Below, in pieces: positions 29,159 to 38,173 of a stretch of DNA of 64,000 nt. Under the pieces are notes generated by a model. It was not told where the DNA came from. It ran no database searches and worked only from the letters and a program-made list of their open reading frames with translations. Numbering within the stretch: the first letter of the stretch is position 1; each line of letters opens with the position of its first letter. Made by a program: the position numbers and the translations under genes. The stretch spans positions 124,001 to 188,000 of the forward strand of contig NZ_SADV01000004.1 in assembly GCF_006864135.1 (NCBI RefSeq). The letters are read 5' to 3'. The stretch comes from Lysinibacillus sphaericus. GTDB taxonomy: Bacteria > Bacillota > Bacilli > Bacillales_A > Planococcaceae.

Positions 29159-29734
29159 ATCGGACGTTCAAAAGAGTTTGACAAGGAGCGTGTACTCCAT
29201 AAGGCAATGTTAGTATTTTGGGAAAAAGGGTACGATGCAACAAGTATACCGGATTTGTTAAAAGCTATGGAATTAAGCAGATCAAGTTTGTACGAAACTT
29301 TTACGGACAAACAGACACTTTATATTGAGGCAATACACCAATACAAAAAATTCAATCAAAATAAACGCAACCTCTTGGTAAATGCGCCGTCAGCGAAAGT
29401 CGGAATACGGCAGTATTTTGATCTGCATATTACTTCTGCATTTGATGATGATTTGCCCAAAGGATGCTTGATTACAAAAGCAAGCATTGGCTTGGATTCA
29501 CCGGATGAACAACTAAGCAAATTGATACGAGACAGCTTTGAGGAATTAGAACAGGCTTTCTATGAACTATTAAGTAAAGGACAGCAGACGGGAGAAATCG
29601 ACCATGAGAAAGATATTAAGGCTTTATCACATTTATTGCTTAATCTAAATCATAGTATCAAAGTAGTATCCAAGGTGAAAAACAACAAAAAAATTATTTA
29701 TGACATGATGAATACTGTAATTGAGATGCTATAA
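29159..29734 (+). CDS. TetR/AcrR-family regulator with apparent ATC start
   Basis: The frame reads [54 protein letters not shown], the TetR helix-turn-helix domain. Relatives begin MGRxxEFD, and here the Met position is ATC (29159-29161), exactly 8 bases after AAAGGAGG. No ATG, GTG or TTG is present before the internal ATG at 29207, which would cut off the first helix. The ligand-binding half (residues 60-191) is normal. It is probably the repressor of the downstream MFS gene, given matching operators upstream of both. If ATC is not used as a start, the gene is weakened or dead. Confidence 0.75.
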   Translation: MGRSKEFDKERVLHKAMLVFWEKGYDATSIPDLLKAMELSRSSLYETFTDKQTLYIEAIHQYKKFNQNKRNLLVNAPSAKVGIRQYFDLHITSAFDDDLPKGCLITKASIGLDSPDEQLSKLIRDSFEELEQAFYELLSKGQQTGEIDHEKDIKALSHLLLNLNHSIKVVSKVKNNKKIIYDMMNTVIEML

Positions 29735-29754
29735 ATAATTTTTTTGAGATTACT

Positions 29755-29768
29755 GGAATGATCATTCC
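29755..29768 (+). promoter_or_regulatory. TetR operator, MFS copy
   Basis: GGAATGATCATTCC is a perfect 14-bp palindrome between the regulator stop and the MFS start. Its flanks (TACT on the left, AAAAAT on the right) match the copy upstream of the regulator gene. Confidence 0.75.
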
Positions 29769-29805
29769 AAAAATGCGACCAAAAAAAACTGAGGGAGAGT
29801 TTTCT

Positions 29806-31005
29806 ATGCGTTCAATCACAAAACCAAAAATAGAGAAACCTGTTTCATCGTGGATTATACTCATTCTTGCCATAGCTTGTGGCGTGATTGTTGCTAATCT
29901 TTATTATGCGCAGCCTTTAGTAGGACCCATCAGTTCTACACTCGGATTATCTTCCGGGGCAGCGGGCCTTATCGTCACGCTGACTCAAATTGGTTACGGA
30001 ATCGGATTGTTATTTATCGTTCCTCTGGGAGATATCCTTGAAAACCGAAAACTTGTTGTTACGTTATTGCTTTTCACTGCAGTCGTGTTGGCGATTGCTG
30101 CTGTAGTTAAAAGCGCTACGCTATTTCTTGCAACTTCACTGTTTATCGGGTTAGGTTCAGTCGCTGCTCAAGTACTAGTACCGTATGCAGCTCATCTTTC
30201 GCCCGAAGCCACACGCGGCCGTAATGTGGGTAATGTTATGAGTGGCTTGTTACTTGGTATCATGCTAGCTCGTCCAATATCAAGTGTTATGACGGAGTTT
30301 ATGGGCTGGCGGGCTATATTCATCTTTTCTGCAGCAATAATTTTTGTTCTGGCACTTCTATTAGTAAAGTTACTTCCTACAAGGCAGCCGATAACAACAA
30401 CACAATATCCAACACTGCTGAAATCGATGTTGCATTTACTTAAAACGACACCAGTCCTGCAACGTAGAGCATTCTATCACTTTTGTGTGTTCGGAACTTT
30501 TAGTTTATTCTGGACAACTGTTCCTATGTTATTGACAAGTCCAATTTTTAATTTTTCCCAAAAAGAAGTTGCGCTGTTCGCATTGGTTGGGGTGTCTGGG
30601 GCGGTAGCTGCACCTGTGGCAGGCCGTCTTGCTGATAAAGGTTGGGTTAGACCAGCTACTGGAATAGCTTTAGCTTTAGTTATCATTTCCGTAATGCTAC
30701 CCCTTATGATCCAAAGCGGCTCGACGTTTGCTTTAGTACTTTTGGTAGTTTCGGCCATTCTTTTAGATATGGGGGTTTCTGCTAATCTGGTTCTTGGTCA
30801 ACGCGCTATTTTCTCATTGGGAGCCGAGTTTCGAAGCCGACTAAATGGTTTATATATGGCCATATTTTTTGGTGGCGGCGCTATAGGTTCTGCGACAGGA
30901 GCATGGGCATACGCCATGGTTGGTTGGAAAGCAGCAATATTGATTGGAATAGCTTTACCGACCATTGCGATGATTTATTATGCGACGGAGAAAAAAAGTA
31001 ATTGA
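29806..31005 (+). CDS. MFS efflux transporter controlled by the TetR gene
   Basis: The 399-residue protein has 12 hydrophobic segments and the antiporter-type features of DHA1 exporters: [39 protein letters not shown], and [22 protein letters not shown] in helix 4 and the following loop. The start at 29806 follows GAGGGAGAG by 7 bases. It is probably induced when a toxic compound releases the adjacent TetR repressor. The substrate is not predictable. Confidence 0.85.
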   Translation: MRSITKPKIEKPVSSWIILILAIACGVIVANLYYAQPLVGPISSTLGLSSGAAGLIVTLTQIGYGIGLLFIVPLGDILENRKLVVTLLLFTAVVLAIAAVVKSATLFLATSLFIGLGSVAAQVLVPYAAHLSPEATRGRNVGNVMSGLLLGIMLARPISSVMTEFMGWRAIFIFSAAIIFVLALLLVKLLPTRQPITTTQYPTLLKSMLHLLKTTPVLQRRAFYHFCVFGTFSLFWTTVPMLLTSPIFNFSQKEVALFALVGVSGAVAAPVAGRLADKGWVRPATGIALALVIISVMLPLMIQSGSTFALVLLVVSAILLDMGVSANLVLGQRAIFSLGAEFRSRLNGLYMAIFFGGGAIGSATGAWAYAMVGWKAAILIGIALPTIAMIYYATEKKSN

Positions 31006-31661
31006 ACTACGTGTGTTGATAGATGAAAAATGATGCTACACAATAAAAATGGGTCGTAGATGAAAAAAGGACTCGTTTATGATAACGGGTTCTGTTTTCG
31101 AGTCCAAAACTTAAAAAATCACGATAAAAGGGATATCAAATCGAAATGATTTGGATATCCTTTTTTTATTGATATAAAGCGACTTTTTAACAATTTTCAT
31201 ACGAATTTGTATATCAAATCGCATTACATTATAGAAAGTTCTTTAACGATGCGAATACATAATCTTTATTTTGCTCGAATTAGTTAACGTATTAATTTAA
31301 ACAACTACGGTGCAGTTTATTTGAAGAAGCATTATAAACCACGTTAATTCTCGCTTAAAAGACATTTATCAATCAAAAATGTATAATATAGTTAATTAAA
31401 CTTTTTGACGAACCTCCCCGTATGTTCAGGTGGCACAGGAATCGTGCTCAATTAAGCATCCCTCAACAATAAAAGGTAAAGTGGTAGTTGTTATTGTTAT
31501 GAAGGGAATGTTTACGAGTCTTAAGGGATTTCAAATCGTACTACAAGCATTCACTCTATGCGAAAGTTTTCTAGTCTTTAGTAACAGGATCGTTGAAGGA
31601 CCTATTAAAGAGAAATAAACAGTAATGAATATGTTTTACTGTATTATAAGGTGGTGTATCA
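31006..31661. other. Gene-poor stretch with two hairpins
   Basis: GGACTCG...CGAGTCC (31070-31105) and a strong terminator at 31127-31168 lie downstream of the MFS gene. The remaining 490 bp contain no frame with a good start and ribosome-binding site; the 62-codon frame at 31430 is considered chance. Confidence 0.4.
31127..31168 (+). terminator. Terminator downstream of the MFS gene
   Basis: GGGATATCAAATC pairs with GATTTGGATATCC around GAAAT, followed by TTTTTTT. Confidence 0.8.
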
Positions 31662-31880
31662 ATGAGAAATGTAAAGGACGCTGCGACCATAGCTTTGGCT
31701 ATTATGATTATCAAGTTAGTATTCAGACTGATTCCACCTCATACGAGGTTCGATAGCCTCGAAAAAGGCATCTGGGTTGAACTAGGAATTATTTTAACTG
31801 CTTACATAGTTTTATTTGTAATCGTTTACCTAATACTTGTAGTAAAAAGAAGGCATAAGAAAAAAGATGTAGAACGCTAA
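31662..31880 (+). CDS. Small two-helix membrane protein, unknown
   Basis: The 72-residue product has two hydrophobic helices (residues 6-24 and 41-61) and a very basic tail (VKRRHKKKDVER). GGTGGTG precedes the ATG by 6 bases. No family is recognised and there are no operon partners. Confidence 0.45.
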   Translation: MRNVKDAATIALAIMIIKLVFRLIPPHTRFDSLEKGIWVELGIILTAYIVLFVIVYLILVVKRRHKKKDVER

Positions 31881-32158
31881 CTTTTGCATATTTAGCGCAA
31901 TCATAGTAGGCAAAAGGTAATTTAACAGATATTGAAGAAAAGATAAAGAAGTCGTTATACAATAAGCTGGGTACTTCACGAAATATCAAACCAAGTTGCA
32001 CAAAAAGGTACTGCGAATTGTCTTCTTTGAAAGACATGGTGGAAATTTGGTTGTAGCGACACAAAAGTGACTGGAGACTATGTGTTAGTGAAAATATCAG
32101 TCAATTTTAACGAATAAGAGCGTTGTATAAATGAAACTTACAGTTAAAGGAGGATTTT

Positions 32159-32629
32159 ATGGGATATATACAAGATTTGCGTAAAGTAGTTGGAACTCGA
32201 CTATTAATTATGTGTGGTGCTTGTGTATTGGTCATTAATAATCGTCAACAGGTTTTAATGCAGCTTCGGAAAGATAATGGGTGTTGGGGGTTAATTGGGG
32301 GATCAATGGAGTTAGGGGAAACATTAGAGCAAGTTGCCCATCGAGAATTATTTGAGGAAACAGGACTAACTGCTAAAAGTCTACAATTAATCAACACGTA
32401 TTCCGGACAAGATTTTTATTATCAATATCCGCATGGTGATGTAGTTTATATCGTTGTTTCAGCATTCGAATGTAAAGAATATAGCGGTCTCCTAGTTCAT
32501 GATCAAAATGAGGCAACAATGCTACAATTTTACTCTTTAGATGATTTACCCAAAAATATTAGTCCTCCTGATAGACCGATACTAGAGGATTATATCGGTA
32601 ACTATAGAAAAAGCCCTTCCAACCATTAA
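32159..32629 (+). CDS. Nudix hydrolase
   Basis: The 156 residues include a complete Nudix box, GGSMELGETLEQVAHRELFE followed by ETGL (GX5EX7REUXEEXGU), near residues 50-72. Flanking strands are LVINNRQQVLMQLRKDNGCW and YIVVSAFECKEYSG. Nudix enzymes hydrolyse nucleoside diphosphates linked to other groups; the exact substrate is unknown. AAAGGAGG lies 6 bases before the ATG. The gene is followed by a terminator shared with the converging aminotransferase gene. Confidence 0.85.
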   Translation: MGYIQDLRKVVGTRLLIMCGACVLVINNRQQVLMQLRKDNGCWGLIGGSMELGETLEQVAHRELFEETGLTAKSLQLINTYSGQDFYYQYPHGDVVYIVVSAFECKEYSGLLVHDQNEATMLQFYSLDDLPKNISPPDRPILEDYIGNYRKSPSNH

Positions 32630-32645
32630 AGTTAGAAGGGTTTTC
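32610..32645. terminator. Bidirectional terminator
   Basis: AAGCCCTTCCAAC pairs with GTTAGAAGGGTTTT around a short loop, between converging genes. Confidence 0.75.
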
Positions 32646-32660
32646 ATATTGTATATATGT

Positions 32661-33836
32661 TTATTTCTGTGATGTAATTTGCACTTGTGCTAAACGATCA
32701 ACAGCTTCCTGCAACAATTCTTTCGGTTGTACTAAAGCTAAACGTAAGTAACCTTGTCCAGCTGAACCAAATACTGTACCAGGGACTGTCACGATACCAG
32801 CTTGTTCAATTATTTTAAATGCAAGCTCTGTGCAGTCAATATCGTACGGATATTTTGCCCAGACAAACATGCCACCGTCAGAAGGGGCTGCATCCCATCC
32901 TAATTCACGTAAGCCGTTCATTAATGTTTTATGGCGTTCTGAGAATATTGCACGTAGGCTTGCTGTAATTTCCTCTGCGTTATCAAGCGCTACGACCGCA
33001 GCATCTTGAATTGGTTCGAAAATACCGAAATCTAAATTTGATTTTAATTGTTTTAAAATCGAAATCATCTCGGCGTTACCCGCGATATAAGCGATACGTG
33101 TACCAGCAAGGCTAAAACTTTTCGATAATGAGTTAATTTCCATCCCGACTTCTTTTGCTCCAGGAGTGGATAGGAAGCTAATCGGGCCATCACCTGTAAA
33201 GTAGAACTCAGAGTATGCCGCATCATGTAGAACGATGATGTTATATTTTTTAGCAAATGCAATGACTTTTTCAAAATAGGCTAATGAAGGCATTGCTGGT
33301 ACTGGGTTACCTGGTAAGTTTAGAATTAGTAGCTTAGCTTTTTGCGCAATATCTTCAGGAACAGCATCTAAGTCTGGTAAATAATCGTTGTCAGCTGTTT
33401 GAGGCATATAGTAAGGTGTTGCCCCTGCTAGATGAATTCCTGCATCATAGGCAACGTAAGCTGGGTTTGTGGATAATACGATATCTCCTGGATCACAAAA
33501 GGCGATTGGTAAATGTACTAAGCCTTCTTGAGAGCCAATCGTTTGAATGATTTCAGATGCGGGATCTAAATCTACATTGCTACGACGTTTATAATAACGA
33601 CTAACTGCATCATAAAAACGTTGTGTGCCTGTTAAAGTATAGCCATAGGATTCTGCTAAACCCGCTCTATACGATAAATGCTCGCGAATTTTAGCGTCTG
33701 GGGGAAGGTCTGGGCTACCTAAGCTTAAATCTATTATTTTCATGCCTTTAGCTTCCTGTTGTTTAGCATGATTTTTTAAATCTCCGAAAATTGCTGGTTT
33801 AAATAATGACATTTTTTTAGATGGTACGATTTTCAA
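32661..33836 (-). CDS. Class I/II PLP aminotransferase (DapL/MtnE-like)
   Basis: The 391-residue protein has fold type I aminotransferase features: DLSLGSPDLPPDAKIREHLS, the cofactor Asp/Tyr region VLHDAAYSEFYF, the Schiff-base lysine in INSLSKSFSLAGTR, and the carboxylate-binding Arg in YLRLALVQP. It resembles LL-diaminopimelate and methionine-salvage (MtnE) aminotransferases. The substrate cannot be fixed from sequence alone. The start is TTG at 33836, 8 bases after AAGGAG. It is a single-gene unit. Confidence 0.8.
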   Translation of the reverse strand: MKIVPSKKMSLFKPAIFGDLKNHAKQQEAKGMKIIDLSLGSPDLPPDAKIREHLSYRAGLAESYGYTLTGTQRFYDAVSRYYKRRSNVDLDPASEIIQTIGSQEGLVHLPIAFCDPGDIVLSTNPAYVAYDAGIHLAGATPYYMPQTADNDYLPDLDAVPEDIAQKAKLLILNLPGNPVPAMPSLAYFEKVIAFAKKYNIIVLHDAAYSEFYFTGDGPISFLSTPGAKEVGMEINSLSKSFSLAGTRIAYIAGNAEMISILKQLKSNLDFGIFEPIQDAAVVALDNAEEITASLRAIFSERHKTLMNGLRELGWDAAPSDGGMFVWAKYPYDIDCTELAFKIIEQAGIVTVPGTVFGSAGQGYLRLALVQPKELLQEAVDRLAQVQITSQK

Positions 33837-34057
33837 ACTAGTACACTCCTTATAGTTGTATAACAGAATAGTAGTTCACATTTTATCATACTAAAGCACA
33901 TAAAGGGAAAGTTATTCTGAAAAAAGAATATATTTCTAAATTAAAGAAGATGTGTGCCTATGCTAGCGGAAATGATTTAACTTATGTTGGGAATAATAAT
34001 TTTAACGGAAAAAATGTTATGTTTCTGCTATCATGAAATGGAAAGGAGCTGTATAAC

Positions 34058-34873
34058 ATGAATGTATATTCTTTAAGTGGGCCAAGTGGAACAGGGAAAA
34101 GTACAAGCGCACTTGTTTTCGCCCATAAAATTGGGGTAGAGGCTCTTATTGATGATGGTCTTCTTATTGTCAATGGTGTGAAAGTAGCGGGTATCTCCGC
34201 AAAATTTGAGAAAAATACGATAACAGCCGTTCGTCGAGCTATTTTTACAGATGATACACACTGCGAGGAAGTAAAAAACGCACTCGATACATATAAGGTA
34301 CAGACAATTTTACTGATCGGTACGTCCGATAAAATGACAAAAACGATAGCTCGACAGCTAGAGCTTGGTCCTATCGATAAATTTTACTACGTTGAGGATG
34401 TGCGTTCCCAAAAAGAAATTGCAAAAGCGCGCTTTATTCGACAGACGCAGGGGATGCATGTAATGCCTATACCGTATCGACAAGTCGAGCAAAACTTTTT
34501 TAAACGACTCGTTCAAAGAGGGATCGAGATTTTCTCGTCAAAGCGTGAAAAAATAGGGGAGACGACAATTGTTCGCCCTGATTTTCAACAAGAGTATATC
34601 GATATTAGTAAGCATGTTTATGTGCAACTACTAACGTATTGCTGTGCAAAGCAAGATAATGTACAGAAAGTCGAGCACGTACATTTCGTATTAGGCGATC
34701 TAGCGCAAGCAACGATTACATTGCAGCTCAAGCTACCTATTAATTATTCCTTACCAGATCGATTGCATACAGTACAAAAAACGATACAGGAGGAATTTTA
34801 TAAGCATTTTGGTTATGAATTAGATGCCATTCATCTTCACATTAAGTCGGTAGCGTTAAAGCGAAAAGACTAA
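34058..34873 (+). CDS. P-loop NTPase with Asp23-like C-terminal domain, unknown function
   Basis: The 271-residue protein opens with a Walker A motif SGPSGTGKSTSAL at residues 6-18, then a small kinase-like NTPase region to about residue 175. Residues 205-268 (VHFVLGDLAQATITLQLKLP, then a helix, then AIHLHIKSVAL) look like the beta-alpha-beta Asp23/YloU fold. RBS AAAGGAG precedes the start. Asp23 proteins act at the Gram-positive membrane in envelope stress; a fused NTPase would be unusual. The Asp23 link is only a visual resemblance. Confidence 0.5.
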   Translation: MNVYSLSGPSGTGKSTSALVFAHKIGVEALIDDGLLIVNGVKVAGISAKFEKNTITAVRRAIFTDDTHCEEVKNALDTYKVQTILLIGTSDKMTKTIARQLELGPIDKFYYVEDVRSQKEIAKARFIRQTQGMHVMPIPYRQVEQNFFKRLVQRGIEIFSSKREKIGETTIVRPDFQQEYIDISKHVYVQLLTYCCAKQDNVQKVEHVHFVLGDLAQATITLQLKLPINYSLPDRLHTVQKTIQEEFYKHFGYELDAIHLHIKSVALKRKD

Positions 34874-34926
34874 AAACAGGTACCTCCAATCGCTATTAGG
34901 GCGAGCAGAGTACCTGTTTTTTATTT
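34873..34926. terminator. Bidirectional terminator
   Basis: AAACAGGTAC pairs with GTACCTGTTT around a 26-base loop, with T-rich sequence on the plus-strand side and A-rich sequence on the other. It overlaps the last codons of the converging hydratase gene. Confidence 0.65.
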
Positions 34927-35715
34927 TGATTGACGTGTAAATTGTGGCTGACGTTTTTCTACAAAGGCACTGCAGCCTTCCGCAAAATCCTTTCCGACAA
35001 ACGGTGTTGAACCTTGCCATAATGTGGGTACACTGTCCACGCATTCTTGAACAGATTGCTTCACAGCCAGTAAAGATTCAGGTGACATCCCTGCAACAAG
35101 TTTACCCATGCGAATCATGTATTTATTTAAATCTTTTTCAGTTACTAAATAGTTAAGCATGCCAATCTTGAAGGCTTCTTCAGCTTTAAACATACGACCA
35201 GTAAATACTAAATCTTTCGTCGTAGAAGGGCCAACTAGTTGAACTAAACGTTGTGCAAATTTATTATTTAAAGTGATCCCTAATTTACCGACAGGGATGC
35301 CGAGCTTTGCTTTTTCAGAGCCGATGCGAATATCACAAGCTAATGCAAGCTCTAAGCCAGCCCCCATTGCGGGACCATTAATGACGCCAATCGTTGGAAT
35401 CGGTAAACGCTCAATTGTGGATATCGTTTTTTCCATATGTACAAATGCTTCTTCGGCTTTTTCAAGGGATATGGCGTTGAATTCTTTAATATCAGAACCT
35501 GCCGTAAAATTTTCACCAGAGCCGCGTAAAATCAATACTTTATTTTTCGGATTATTTAATACTTGTAAGGCAATTTTTGCTAATTGATCCCACATATTTG
35601 CTGTTAGTGCGTTTTTAGCCTGTGGACGATGGATCGTAATTATTGCTAGCCCAGCCGTTTCTTGATAAATAATTTTTGCGTCTTCTGCTTCAAGTCGAGT
35701 TGTTTTTACTTGCAT
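34921..35715 (-). CDS. Enoyl-CoA hydratase/isomerase-family protein
   Basis: The 264-residue crotonase-fold protein has ITIHRPQAKNALTANMWDQL at the start, the oxyanion-hole strand GSGENFTAGSDIKEF, and NGPAMGAGLELALACDIRIG with LGIPVGKLGITLN. The active-site Glu pair of classical hydratases is not clearly present in the last motif (PVGKLGI in place of PExxLG), so the activity could be isomerase or another crotonase reaction. The start at 35715 follows AGGGGGC. It is a monocistronic gene. Confidence 0.85.
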   Translation of the reverse strand: MQVKTTRLEAEDAKIIYQETAGLAIITIHRPQAKNALTANMWDQLAKIALQVLNNPKNKVLILRGSGENFTAGSDIKEFNAISLEKAEEAFVHMEKTISTIERLPIPTIGVINGPAMGAGLELALACDIRIGSEKAKLGIPVGKLGITLNNKFAQRLVQLVGPSTTKDLVFTGRMFKAEEAFKIGMLNYLVTEKDLNKYMIRMGKLVAGMSPESLLAVKQSVQECVDSVPTLWQGSTPFVGKDFAEGCSAFVEKRQPQFTRQSK

Positions 35716-36080
35716 ACTTGAAAAGCCCCCTACATGTATAGTTGATACTCTTATTATATAACACAAACAGCAATAAACACTAAATTATACGAATTTTCAT
35801 GTAAATTAGCCCGGTTATACAAGAATAGGGTCATTTTAAAGAAATTGTCCTACAACAATGTGCGGAAAATTACTATTGTAAGAAAACAAAAGATGTGGGA
35901 CACTGCTATAAGATCATTTGTTTCCTATTTTGAAAGAAGCATTTGAACATGGGAAGCGGGATCATGTATAAATACCACAGATTATCCGACATTACAATTT
36001 AAATAAATGAATTTTAACTAACGCCCCAAAAATATAGTAAACTAAAATAAAACACGCACAGTAACTAAGGGGGGCACAAG
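35716..36080. other. Intergenic region upstream of the recombinase-like gene
   Basis: No gene, strong hairpin or known motif was recognised. It holds the divergent promoters of the hydratase and recombinase-like genes and an AT-rich stretch before GGGGGG at 36070. Confidence 0.4.
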
Positions 36081-36956
36081 ATGGTCACACTAGTGGAAGC
36101 ATGGAATAGCTATTTTTTACTTTTAAACTCTTTGAAGAAAAGTGCGGCTACGAAAAAACAATACAATATAGATGGACAGCAATTTTTAGCGTTTGCTCAT
36201 GAGAACAACTACTTGTATGTAGATCATTATTTAAAAGAATTGTTATATATATATAGTAATTATTTGAAAGAGACCTACGCAAATGGCAACACGTTTAATC
36301 ATAAAATTGCTACTTTACGGGGTTTTGTTGACTTTGTCTTTTTAAGAGAGTGGGTAGAGCCCTTTGACTATGAGGGCATTTTACAGCCAAAAAAGCGACA
36401 AAAAAAGGCTTTGAAATTACTGACGAAGAAACAATTGCTGCAAATTGCGAATGTCTGGCCAACTTATTTTCAATACGCTAAAACAAAGGAGCATGCTTGG
36501 CTAGCAAGACGTAATGGCTGCATTGTCCAACTACTCATGGAAACAGGATGTAAGCCTGCAGAGCTTGTATGTATGAAATGGTCTCATATTGATTTTGAAT
36601 CTTCGGTAGTTTTCATTGCTAATCAAAACGGGCGTAGAGCAATAAAGCTTTCTCCAATTTTAATGGGCATGTTGGTGCACTATAAAGAGGCAACTGAGGA
36701 ATTACATGAAGATAAGCTAGGAGAATGGGTTTGGGTAAGCGAGGCGAGTCAATCAAAAGCTATCTCAACAAAAACAATTGAGCGAATTTTCCAAACTGTT
36801 TCGAAGGATATCGGTACAAATGTGAGAGCTACGGATTTGCGCTATACCGTCATGCAAAAGGCTTTTAAAAGTGAAAATACAATCGAAAGTATTCAAGAAA
36901 AGATGGGCTATGTACGAAAATGGGTGCTTACTGAAAGACAGGGACGTTTTGAATAA
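36081..36956 (+). CDS. Tyrosine-recombinase-like protein with degenerate active site
   Basis: The 291 residues follow the phage-integrase layout: an N-terminal SAM-like domain (residues 5-95), then a catalytic-domain outline. At the first catalytic Arg site the sequence reads ETGCKPAELVCMKW, where active enzymes have TGLRxSEL. The His-X-X-Arg box reads RATDLRYTVMQ (His replaced). The C-terminal Tyr region reads EKMGYVRKWVLTERQG without a clear nucleophile. The start has GGGGGGCACAAG upstream. It is probably catalytically inactive and may act only as a DNA-binding protein, or it may be a decayed integrase. Confidence 0.6.
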   Translation: MVTLVEAWNSYFLLLNSLKKSAATKKQYNIDGQQFLAFAHENNYLYVDHYLKELLYIYSNYLKETYANGNTFNHKIATLRGFVDFVFLREWVEPFDYEGILQPKKRQKKALKLLTKKQLLQIANVWPTYFQYAKTKEHAWLARRNGCIVQLLMETGCKPAELVCMKWSHIDFESSVVFIANQNGRRAIKLSPILMGMLVHYKEATEELHEDKLGEWVWVSEASQSKAISTKTIERIFQTVSKDIGTNVRATDLRYTVMQKAFKSENTIESIQEKMGYVRKWVLTERQGRFE

Positions 36957-37031
36957 AGATGGATATTTGTTTCGTCTGTATTGAATTGATATTAAGCGTA
37001 AGGGCACGCTTTCTGATTATAGGAGGTTATC

Positions 37032-37604
37032 ATGGATTACTTTAAAAGTAGGGAATTTGAGAAACATAGAAAAAATACATATAGCATTTTAGAACAAATA
37101 CCTATTGCTAAAAGCCCGGTTGGTTGGACTTTTAGGGGTAATTTTAGTATTAGTGGTTTTGAATATTTTGGGTTTGATGAATCATCCGACTTATTACTTG
37201 TTGTATCTAGCGATGGTAGAGGGATTATAGATTTAGCAAAAGCAGAAAAAATTTCTCGAGATTATTCAGATGACTTTGATTTAGATGAAACTTTGTTAAT
37301 TTGTAAAGGTTTCGACGTTTTAGAAGACAAATCGATTAAATTGGCAGGGAAATATGGTGGGAGTATACTGCCTATCAGTAATAAATTCGGGGATAGTTTA
37401 CAAAGAGTATCTCCTCTTTATCCTTGTGAAGATATAATTTATCAACCTGCCTTTGAGGACTGTTTGATCGAAGGACACAATAAAAATTGTGTTCGCATTT
37501 ATAGAGGTTTTTTGTATTGCTATGGATTTTCATTTAGTGGAAATTATTTTGTAATTGCAGATGACGGCGGTATTTTATTTTGGGAGAGAAATAATGTCGT
37601 ATAA
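37032..37604 (+). CDS. Unknown soluble protein (possible immunity-type protein)
   Basis: The 190-residue product has no signal peptide or membrane segment, and is rich in aromatic residues and glycine (FRGNFSISGFEYFGFDESSD, SPLYPCEDIIYQP, FSGNYFVIADDGGILFWERN). AGGAGG lies 5 bases before the ATG. The size and composition are like those of immunity proteins of polymorphic toxin systems, but no toxin gene is adjacent, so I do not assign a function. Confidence 0.5.
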   Translation: MDYFKSREFEKHRKNTYSILEQIPIAKSPVGWTFRGNFSISGFEYFGFDESSDLLLVVSSDGRGIIDLAKAEKISRDYSDDFDLDETLLICKGFDVLEDKSIKLAGKYGGSILPISNKFGDSLQRVSPLYPCEDIIYQPAFEDCLIEGHNKNCVRIYRGFLYCYGFSFSGNYFVIADDGGILFWERNNVV

Positions 37605-37859
37605 TTGATAATATACACATTTTTTTATTCCTTAAATAGATATTGAATAAAGCAATCGCTTCTTGTGCTAACGAAACATTAGTTTAATAAGAATAGTTGT
37701 GGTAATGCATGAAGTAAATAAATTCTGTAACACCAATACTTTAAATGAAAATAATTCTGTATTTATCATGGAAAGAATAGTAGTGGTCATACTTTTTTGT
37801 ATTGAATTTCAGTTTGGAATAGTATAAAATTTACAAAAATGCATATAAAAAGCTATGAA

Positions 37860-38138
37860 AAGAAGAGTAAACATATGTACTATCAACAGAGACCTCTGGT
37901 AGCTGAAAAAGAGGGATAGGAAATGTGTTGAAACAAGTCTTTGAGCTGTGTATAGGATTTGTTTGCTGGAACAATGATGATGCAACGTGTTCTCACGTTA
38001 TAGAGATAGAGTATCGCAGGTGATTTATTTACAAAGCCGTACTCGATAAGGTTTCTGCAGCAATGTAGAAGTAAACTGGGGTGGCACCGCGATATGACTC
38101 GCCCCCAAGATAAATATCTTGGGGGTGAGTTTTTTTAT
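37860..38138 (+). promoter_or_regulatory. T-box leader of an MFS transporter gene
   Basis: All T-box parts are visible: AGTA context GAAGAGTAAAC, the AG bulge and distal loop (CAGAGACCTCTGGTAGCTGAA) in Stem I at 37887-37907, the specifier context TTGAAACAAGTC near 37929, the T-box core GGGGTGGCACCGCG at 38079-38092, and a very strong terminator stem CTCGCCCCCAAGAT...ATCTTGGGGGTGAG with T7 at 38098-38137. By alignment with the argS leader (GAAA then CGC), the triplet here is CAA (Gln). TGGC in the core fits a tRNA with discriminator G. ACA (Thr) is the alternative reading. Confidence 0.85.
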
Positions 38139-38173
38139 TTTGTTTTTTAAAAAATAAAATAGGAGTGGTGATT

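Noticed and set aside
31430..31618. 62-codon plus-strand frame
   Set aside because: No good start or RBS and no recognisable fold; composition like non-coding DNA.
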